Below, one piece after another: positions 49,755 to 60,200 of a stretch of DNA of 64,000 nt. Below the pieces are notes generated by a model. That model worked only from the letters and a program-made list of their open reading frames with translations, was not told where the DNA came from and ran no database searches. Origin of the DNA: Nematostella vectensis (lineage: Eukaryota > Cnidaria > Anthozoa > Actiniaria > Edwardsiidae). How positions within the stretch are numbered: the first letter of the stretch is position 1; the number at the start of each line of letters is the position of its first letter. A program made the translations under genes and the position numbers. Location of the stretch: positions 13,265,070 to 13,329,069 of the forward strand of contig NC_064038.1 in assembly GCF_932526225.1 (NCBI RefSeq), written 5' to 3'.

Positions 49755-49937
49755 CACCTATTTCAAAAAAGGTTGCATTTTTGTTCCCGGGTGTGTGTCG
49801 TAACCCGCGGTGTATCATGGGATCTAGTTTCCGACAGGCGGGAGATTTAAAATCAGCAGCCGTCAACATTTGCCTTAAAGTTCGTTAAGGCACACACATC
49901 CGCTATAACAAAAGTGCAACATTTTTTTAAATAGGTG
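49755..49937. mobile_element. MITE with TA target duplication
   Basis: 183 bp with inverted ends CACCTATTTCAAAAAAGG and (reverse complement of the right end) CACCTATTTAAAAAAATG, extending to about 28 bp (GTTGCA shared). It is flanked by TA at 49753-49754 and 49938-49939, as expected for a Tc1/mariner-type non-autonomous element. Confidence 0.65.
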
Positions 49938-50800
49938 TATAACCTTGTTTATCACGAAACGTGATGAATGATTAAAAGACCACCGGAGTGTAAGATCCAT
50001 GCTCCCTAAGTCTCAAAATGCGAGAATTGTTCGAATTCTCGATTTCTTTACTTTATTCGTTGTTAGCTTCACATATCCCCCCATCTATTTGCATAATATT
50101 TTTCCTTTAATTTAACCCCCCTTTTTTATATGGTGACTAGTGAATAGGTCATTAGTAATTTTGTGAGCCCGGCTAATCAGTAAAGGTAAAAAGACGTCTC
50201 ACAATGACGAATTAGCCAGTGAACAAATAATGCAGGTACAATGCATTTTATTACAACACGTAAAGAAAAGTGTTAGCCTAAATGAATACCATTTCAAACT
50301 GAATTTTAACTTGCAAGTATTCGATTCTGATATTGTATAAATTAATGTACAATAGGTACGCTACACACAAAAGCCGATGCGCCAATCCTCACGCGGGCGC
50401 AAGACCAATTTGATGTCTAATGACGTAAAGGTTGAACCGCAGACTCTTAGCGCGTGGAACGATCCCATAATACCCTGCGAGGTCTCCATAGCAAACAACA
50501 GCAAACACGTCGTGAGAAACAAATACGCCGAGCATATCCACAATTAAGAAAACACTTTGCAATGATTACTTCTTTAATCTATTTGTTCATAAATTTTCTA
50601 CCTAGTAAGTTTTTGAATAAGCATGTTTTAATAGTTTAACATTTAAAAAACATATTATCTTAAAAACATACATTTAAAAATATTTTTTGCCAGCTTGCTA
50701 GAGCTCGAATTTAGCATTTCATCAGGGTACTGTGTCCAAGATGCTGTTAAGCAATTCGCCAATTTGAAAAAAAAGCAACCAGGTTCACCTTGTTCAGAGA
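49938..50800. other. Intergenic DNA
   Basis: No gene supported. A GC-richer segment at 50380-50490 stands out from the AT-rich surroundings without identifiable function. Confidence 0.45.
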
Positions 50801-51060
50801 ATCTAGCTACACGGCCCCCGAGATTCCAAGAATACAGCTACAAGTCACACGGTTCCAAGAATACAGCTACAAGTCACACGGTTCCAAGAATACAGCTACA
50901 AGTCACAAGGTTCCAAGAATACAGCTACAAGTCACACGGTTCCAAGAATACAGCTACAAGTCACCTGGTTCAAAGAATGTAGCTACAAGTCACCTGGTTC
51001 CAAGAATATGGCTACAAGTCACTTCCAAGAATACAGCTATACGTCACCTGGATTCCGAGT
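50801..51060. repeat. 29-bp minisatellite downstream of the ALDH gene
   Basis: About eight units of GGTTCCAAGAATACAGCTAC then AAGTCACAC, 140-400 bp past the ALDH stop codon, perhaps in the 3' UTR. Frames through it are artefacts. Confidence 0.92.
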
Positions 51061-51200
51061 TTTGACACACGCAGATTATTAGTTAAAATCAGTTTGTTTT
51101 CACCTAGCTAGACGTCTAATCTTGAAGATGATATCCAGGCCGATGGTCCTGTTCCGGTTAAAATTCCTTCGCCCCTCCCACACGAGTCTTGCCTGGCGTT

Positions 51201-54200
51201 CTAAGAGTTCTTCGTAGGCATCTTGACGGTAACCTGAAAAAAAAAAATGGACATATAAAAAATAAAGAGGGTTCGAGGGAAAGCATCATCAAGGCTTAAT
51301 AAGACAGCACGATTTAGTCGTATGCGACCTGGGGCTCATTTCTCAAAACACCCGACAATTCTCGGGCCCGAAAACGTTTAATTCTTTAAATTTGAAAACA
51401 AAAATCGTACTTTCAAAATTTATTGTATGTATTGTCAAACATCGTATTTTAGCACAAAAATTCACGTGAAGGATGATTCAAACTGTTCTAAAACATGAAA
51501 GCGGTTTTCAAAAAGGAAAACAAATTTTGAGAAAAAATGCAAAATAAAGTTTACGGGCCCGAGAATTCTTGGGTGTTTCGAGAGACAGGCGCCTGCCTAC
51601 GACACGTCTTAGCCCTGGATTACACTATACGACTCGTGTTGTAGGGGTGTCGCGGGCAAGTCGCATACAACTCAATCGTGTAGTCTAAACCAGTCTTCAA
51701 AGGTTCTTTTATGTCCGCAAGTAATTAAGGCCCGATCCCTTGGAAATATCAAAAAAAAAAAAATCGAGTGTCACTTTTTAACTTACTCTTCCATATTTCC
51801 AAGGAATCAATTCGGTTGCCCTCTTGTCATGTAAGACAACAAGTGAGACTGACCTCATATACGTAAAATGGGGTGGATTGCAACGACAGTTTTTAGATTT
51901 TGTACCGAACCCCCAAAACTGCGATTTTATTTGCACATGCGTCGCGCTCCGCCGATTATTAATAGCTAAGTTTTATTTCAGGATTTAAAACTTAATAGCA
52001 TTGGTGATTTTGTTCGATCATATCGATCGCACGCTTTGAAGGGGCTACTAAGCGGGTTTAATTTAAACGAATTTTAGCGGTATGAGAAGATACCTTCGGC
52101 TGCACGTTCTTATCTAGAAGACGAGGAATTTACAGTTCACAATATGGAAAATCAGGTTTCTACAACTTTGAAACACTCCAAATTTGACTTGGTCCCGGAC
52201 TCAACCCCTGTCTAATAGCTTGAGAAGCGAAGCTGGCGCTACTGCGCTATATTCTCAGATACAATTGGACGATTTCACCCACAAGATCCCGTATTCATGC
52301 CGGGTAAGCTAAAAATGTACTTTGTGAAGGGTATAAAAATGGACGCCGATTTTGGAGGCGTGCTAGCGGGGGCGTGCTAGCGATGGGGGAAAATACAAAG
52401 TCACCTGGTTTATTTGCATATTTTATGTTTTTTCTTCCTTTTGTATTTTTTTCAACGAAATACGATTGTGTTGTTTGGCAGAGTAATAGAAAAAGCGTGC
52501 ATTGAATTAGCTTTATTTATCTCTTAATTTTTGTATGCTCACCGTTTTTACTTCACAGAATTGATGAAGGCCATACTCGCCCCTTGAAAAAATTAAAAAT
52601 AAACACAAGTGCATAATACTACTGGTCTCTAAATAATAATAATTATTTAACAGGGGTAGGGGACATGACGACATGACGGAAAAACCTGGAAAACGGGCCA
52701 TTCGAGGTAGAGGGAGAAGATACAATTTCTTACAACGGCTTTAGGTTCCTTATATTAAGGACTGATTTTAAAAACACAAATGACGTGAGGCCGAAGTTCA
52801 CATAACCAGATTTTGGCTTTTTAAGATTTCAGGGACGAAAAGCTCAAATTTCAATGACACTTTTCAAAAAAGCGCATCAATTAAAAAAACGTCGCACTTG
52901 ATATTTTGTTTGCTATAAGTTATTAAGTACTCAAAGAAATTATCCGCCTTATTCGATGTGAAATGGGCTTATTTGAAGCGTCACGTCATGTTTTTACGTC
53001 ATGTGCTAGGCTTTCATTGGCCAAAAAGGAGGGGATTTCATTGGCCAAAAAGGAGGGGATTTCATTGGCCAAAAAAAGAGGGGATTTCATTGGCCAAAGG
53101 AGAGAGGGCTTGTTTTTTTTTAAGTTAAGTATACAAAGGGGGAGCTGTTTAACTAATGACAACCGTCCCTTGATAAAAACTTAAATAAACTAACCATTCT
53201 CGGCCATGCCCAGATTGCTTGTAACCGCCAAACGGCCCTTGTGGTTGTCCAGCTAGGTAACAGTTCACCCTAAGACAATAGCATTCATGGTTATTAAACC
53301 ATCGCTACCTTTATCAGTCAGGTAATATTTCACCCTAATACAATAGCATTCGTGGTTATTAAACCATCGCTACCTTCATCAGTCAGGTAATATTTCACCC
53401 TAAGACAATAGCATTCGTGGTTATCAAACCATCGCTACTTTCATCAGTCAGGTAATATTTCACCCTAAGACAATAGCATTCGTGGTTATTAAACCATCGC
53501 TACCTTCATCAGTCAAGTAATATTCCACCCTAAGACAATAGCATTCGTGGTTATTAAACCATCGCTACCTTCATCAGTCAGGTAATATTTCACCCTAATA
53601 CAATAGCATTCGTGGTTATTAAACCATCGCTCCCTTCATCAGTCAGGTAATATTCCACCCTAATACAATTAGCATAAATGGTTATTAAACCATCGCTACT
53701 TTTATCAGCCAGAAAAAAAGTGCACACTAAGACAATGATGATAGATCATCATCATCATAACATTATAATCTGACTTCCCTTATCCCACGGTGCCAATCAT
53801 CACATGGTGTCGTCATCGTCATCGTCATCGTCGTCATCATCATCATAACATTATCATTTGACTACCCTTACAGTACCACACGGAACGAATTATCAACATC
53901 ATCATCATAACATCATCTGACTACCCTTATCCCATGGTGCCAATCATCACATGGTGTCGTTATTATCATCATCATCCACATAACATCATCATCTGACTAC
54001 CCTTACAGTACCACATGGTGCCAATCATCATCAACATCATTATCATCATCATAACACCATCATAATAACATCATTATCTGACTACTCTTACAGTACCATA
54101 TGGTACCAATATCCTAGGAAGCCTAGTGGTTATCACACTGGTCTCTCACACCGCTGCAGCACGAGTTTGAATCCCGGCTCTGAACTCGGGGACATTTCTA

Positions 54201-57200
54201 GGCTCAGGTTCTAGGTTTGGATTTGAAATTGGTGCAGTAAGTGGGTTGAACTTGTTCCTCCTGAGTTTCCAGTCTTTCGGATGAGACACAAAACTGAGGT
54301 CTTGTCTCTTGCTACCCTTACCACATGGTGCCAATCATCGTCATTATCGTCATCATAACATCATCATCTGACTGCCCTTACCACATGGTTCCCATCATCA
54401 TCATCATCACCATCATCATAACATCATCACCTGACTACCCTTACCACATGATGCCAATCATCGTCATCATAACATCATCATTTGACTACCCTTACCACAT
54501 GGTTCCAATCATCATCATCACCATCATCATAACATCATCATCTGACTACCCTTACCACATGATGCAAATCATCGTCATCATCGTTATCATAACATCATCA
54601 TCTGACTACACTTACCACATGGTTGCAATCATCATCATCATCACCATCATCATAACATCATCTGACTACCCTTACCACATGGTGCCAATCATCGTCATCA
54701 TAACATTATCATCTGACTACCCTTACCACATGGTTCCAATCATCATCATCGTCATCATCATAACATCATCATCTGACTACCCTTACCACATGGTGCCAGC
54801 CTGAATACTGTGGGCCACCATGAGCGCCTTGTCGATGTCTTTGGAAAACACAGCTCCTGCCAGGCCGTATGTTGTGTCGTTTGCTCGTCTAATTACCTCA
54901 TTGATCTCATTAAACTTGAGGATCTGCATCACAGGGCCAAAGATCTACAAAGGAGAATCCAAAAATGTTGCTATAAAAGACATTGTAGAACACCTGAAAA
55001 AATCGGCGGCACTGAAGTTATTGGAGCTAAAGGTTTTATTTGAGCTGGGAATAGCTCAAGGGCTGCATGGACATGGAGTATATTACTACATTAAGTATAA
55101 ATCCACTCACATACTATCACGAATCTCGCAATTTGATTGGCTCCACTACTCACTATGTATTGAGCCATACTAGGTAGTGAGTAGCAAAAAAGCGGCGTTT
55201 TTGCGCCAAAAGCGGTTATTTATTGCTGAGAATTATTAAAATCGTAATTTTTTGAAGGTAGTATGTAAGTGGATTTATACTAAAAAACAATTAGACTTCT
55301 CGTTTTCTATCTATTATCTATTATACCTATCTCGTTTTCAGTCGGCGGTACACACCTTGTTATTGGCTATAAATAATAACTCATAGAAAACGAGAACGAG
55401 TAGTCTAATTGTTAAGTATACAATATAGAACATTCATTGCGAGATAAGAGAAAGATGCTTGATTCTTATTTCTGCAGCAATTTTTTTATATCTCTATATC
55501 TTTTCTCTATACTTATGAACACATTTTTCATGTATCATGTATGAATTATGATTGTTCAAACAATGAGGATAGAAGAGGGAGACTGTCCCAGTGCACACAA
55601 AAAAAATCTGATAAAAAGTATCTGTATGAATGAGGTGGGACTAAACCCGTCCCCGTCCCCACCCAACCTTACCTCTTCCTTGGCAATCCTCATGTCGTCC
55701 TGGACACCAGAGAAGACTGTGGGCTCAACAAAATAACCCTTGTTACCATGGCGACCACCACCACACTCCACCTTAGCCCCTTGTTGTTTGCCGCTCTCGA
55801 TGAGACCAAGGATCTTGTTGAATTGTTCCTCATCAACCTATAGGACACACAACTGTTATGTAACACCTAGCCATGACAAGATGGGAGAGAGGGAGGACGC
55901 ACAACTGTTATGTAACACCTAGCCATGACAAGATGGGAGAGAGGGAGGACACACAACTGTTATGTAACACCTAACCATGGCAAGATAGGAGAGAGGGAGG
56001 ACACACAACTGTTATGTAACACCTAGCCATGACAAGATGGGAGAGAGGGAGGACACACAACTGTTATGTAACACCTAGCCATGACAAGATAGGAGAGAGG
56101 GAGGACGCACAACTGTTATGTAACACCTAGCCATGACAAGATGGGAGAGAGGGAGGACACACAACTGTTATGTAACACCTAGCCATGACAAGATAGGAGA
56201 GAGGGAGGACACACAATTGTTATGTAACACCTAGCCATGACAAGATAGGAGAGAGGGAAGACACACAACTGTTATGTAACACCTAGCCATGACAAGATGG
56301 GAGAGTATCACATAGGAGGTATCACATAGGAGGAGAGTATCACATAGGAGGTATCACATTCCGTGTTGAACTTGTGATTGAAAATAATAGATTGAAAAAA
56401 AATATATATTCTAGGAAATTAAAACTTTTATAAAAAACAGTAATCATGGGTGAATCTTCATGACTCTTTTAAATCCCTGCCAGCTTTTTTAACTACCTTA
56501 TTACACTTTATTTTCACGTCGTTTCTATTTCGCCTTTTTAAAGATTCAGAAAAATAAAGTGATGCGAAAGTTAAGTGTCGCGAAAATTACACAAGAATCC
56601 TTTGGGGGAATATTGGCTGTTTAATAAGCTTATGGAAACACCTTGTCTATTTTGTCATCGAATGTACATATATAGTACGGTAAGGGGTTGAGTTTGACTT
56701 GCATTTATAGATTTTTATGAAACTAAATTTAGCCCACGCATCTTTTTTGTTACAAATTGTTTCAGTTTTGATGATTACAGCACATTTTAATTTCACTTGT
56801 TATGCTTGATTTTATTTTCCCAAAATCGCGAGAATAAAGTGATTTGGTTTTTACGAAAATAGGAAAATCACGACAATAAAGTGCCGCGAAATATCGCCAT
56901 CTCAAAATCGCGAAATTTTGACATCGCAAAAATTAAGTGTGGTAAGGTATCAGTAGCATTTGTCATTACCATTATCATAATCATTGTTAATTATCACCAT
57001 CATAACCATCTTTTTATGGGAAAGTTAAATTTTAATTTTGACATAAGTTACATTATTTGGGTCTACCTGTGGTCCTTGTACAGTTTTCTCTTCAAGGGGG
57101 TCCCCCACCACTCTAGCCTTGGCCCTGGCCACACATTGACGAACAAACTCATCGTGAATGGATTCTTCTACGAAAATCCTGGTGCCGGCACAGCAACATT

Positions 57201-60200
57201 GGCCCTGATTAATAAAAAGACCTAAACAAGACATCTCGACAGCCCAGTCCAAGTCAGCATCTGCAAACACTATATTTGGACTCTTGCCACCAAGTTCCAA
57301 GGTGACACGCTTAAGGTTCGATTTGGCTGCTGTTTCTTGGATCAAGCGCCCGACCTGTGACAAAAAGAGTATTGAAGTGTGTGTTTGGTGTCCCCTATGA
57401 CTCTGTTTTATATAATTCTCTTGTCAGGAGGTACTGTATACATAGGAAAAATATTCTAAATATCTATTCTAAAATATAAATAATCATAATAACAACAACA
57501 ATTAATAAATAATCCTTTATCAACAATCTGAACAAATATAAAAAATTAAAAAAAAACTAATATTGATGATGACAATTATAAGCCTTCTTTTGTGGTCATC
57601 AAATAAATTCCAATATGTTTCTTTTTTTTTTACAAAAATCAAGGTTTTTTTCAGATTTTTTTCAAAATTTCATACAACTGTTAGGCACCGCCTCCCCCCA
57701 TCTCAGCAAATCCAGGCTACACTCTGCCTAATGGTGTCAACTCTGTATACAAAATAGAGTAAAGTCACCTCAGTGGAACCAGTGAAACTGATCTTGTCAA
57801 TACCCATGTGTGAAGAAATGGCCGCCCCTGCAGTAGGGCCATATCCAGGCAGAACATTAACCACCCCAGTCGGAAATCCAGCCTGGAAATACAGATGACA
57901 AACATTTTATGGTTATCACCAAATGGTCAAACATGATGAGTTGTAATGGCAGCAGCACACATTTATAAGCCTTTGACTTCACCAAGTTGCATCTGCGGCA
58001 ACTATAATTCATATCCAGCCAAGTAGGGTGATATGCTTCCCTAATTATTTGAATTTATTTTATAAGAATTTCTTTTATCAGCCAGCAATGCCAGTGCGTA
58101 TATCCTCAGTTGACCTTAAGACAAAGGAACATTGGGAAAATCTTAATAGCATAGTCATATAAACAGTAACAAAAACAATAATTGATGGGCTAGCAAAGCT
58201 GGCACTCTAGACCTCAAGACTAAGAAAATGTCGGGGTGCACTTCACAGTATCCCTTTTTCTTGTTTTTGTTTATTTTGTTTGTTTTTGTTGTTATTGTTG
58301 TTGTTGTTGTTTTATGGGGGGGGGGGGCTCATTATTACCTCCTTAACAAGACTTGCAAGGTAAAGTGCAGTCAATGGGGTCTGCTCCGCTGGCTTGAGGA
58401 TCACAACACAGCCACAGGCGAGTGCTGGAGCAAGCTTCAGTCCCTCCATCAGGAGTGGGAAGTTCCAGGGCGTGATGGCGCCAACCACTCCCACAGGCTC
58501 ATGACGGGTGTAGGTGAAGAAGGGACCATCTGAATTAGAATACAGTAAGAAAAAAGTAAGAGTAGCTGTCAGCGACACATTCAGGAGTTCTTAAACAGCC
58601 TCTGTCATCCGCCATCTTGTCATCCTAGCAAAGTACCAAGCCTGAAAAAGGATCCATTTGCATCAGCTGATTTCAGAAGGCCAATGCTATATGGTCGATG
58701 GAATTTGGTAAATAAAGTATAAAACTTTGTTTTCAGATGGATTTTGAGATTTTGACATATTTTGTGCCTTCCAATATCAAATGAAAACAATAACAAAGGT
58801 ATTGCTGACAGGGGCCCTTTAAAATGAGAATTTAAAGAAACGTGAGAAATTCATTATGTTTCAAAACAGGGATACATAGCATGAAATAGAAATCAAGCCC
58901 TTAATATGTTCCAATGCCTGCACAATCACTTTTACCTGCTGGAATAGTTTTTCCTGTAACTTTGTCTGCCCATCCTGCATAGTACCTAAAGCAACCAATC
59001 ATCCCTTGGACATCAATTTTGGCTTCATTGATAACCTTGCCACCATCATAGCTTTCCAACCTCTAGAAAAATGGTGATAACAAACAATTAAAGAAAATTA
59101 TTGTCATGTTACCAAAGCATCTCACGGGAATAGTCCGAGTAGAAGTGGTTCATTTGGACAGTACCCAGAATACTGTTCCTGGAATTCAGTATTAATGCTT
59201 ATAATACAGGTAAGGCACAGCCAGGATTTGATCTTTCTAGATCATTGGAGTACCCGAAGTGTAGGAGGGGAGTTACAGTGTTACTGCCCCTCCCTCTCCC
59301 CAATTTTTTCCAAGATCTTCTAAAAAAAAGAAATGGTACAGTACAGTATTGCAGTGCCAACTACACCTCTTCGAAAAAATCTGAGTATATTGCTGCTCAC
59401 CTTTGCACACCTCAGTAACATGCCTTTTTAAAATCTGTTGGTACATCCCTAAAACTAATCTCCTTTGAAAAGAAGGGAGTTGGCAGGGGTGCTCATAATG
59501 CAATTAGTCAGACATCCATATGTACAGTAACTATATGCATTATAATAAAGCATGGGTATTCCATACCTGTCAACCTCCGAAAATCTCAAGGCTTGAGAAT
59601 GTTTTGGGGGGAGGGGTGGGTTTAACCTTGCAGGAGTTTGCCGTATAGAAAGCTCTCGCGAACAAATCCACTTAAAAATCTCACAAGGGTGTTAGATAAA
59701 TTGTGCTACGCAAGGGAATTGTTGTTTCAAACATTTTAATAGAAAATAGGCAAAATGACGATTTTCTATGGAATGATTTTTTAAAAGCGATAAAAATCTC
59801 TAAAAAGCAGGAGATTTGGTGCTCAACGAGGGAGAAGGGGTCCAAAATCTTGAGACTCTTGACAGGTATGGTATTCCCATTGCATTATTTTCAAGGAAAA
59901 AGGGGTGGGGGAAGACGGGTACTCATGATACCCACATGTAAACACCCATAGTGACACGCCTTCCATTAGACATACATTTCATCTGTCTCTCAACAGATCT
60001 GCAAGTTTGTAGACAGACTCTTATAACCTCGAATAATAGTCTCTTTTAATCTTTTCTCTTCATTTCTACATACTCACAGCTAGGTAATCTGCATCTCTTT
60101 CACACAGATCAGCAAGTTTGTACAGGAAATGTCCTCTCGCTGATGCATCCATGGTCCTCCAGACACTTCCAAGCTTGAACGCTTCTTTTGCTGCTGCCAC

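Noticed and set aside
54106-54180. A functional tRNA gene
   Set aside because: Box A- and box B-like motifs are present, but the acceptor and anticodon stems do not close and a SINE body follows.
54325-54804. 159-codon frame with repeated [15 protein letters not shown]
   Set aside because: Translation of the ATC/donor minisatellite on the strand opposite the ALDH gene.
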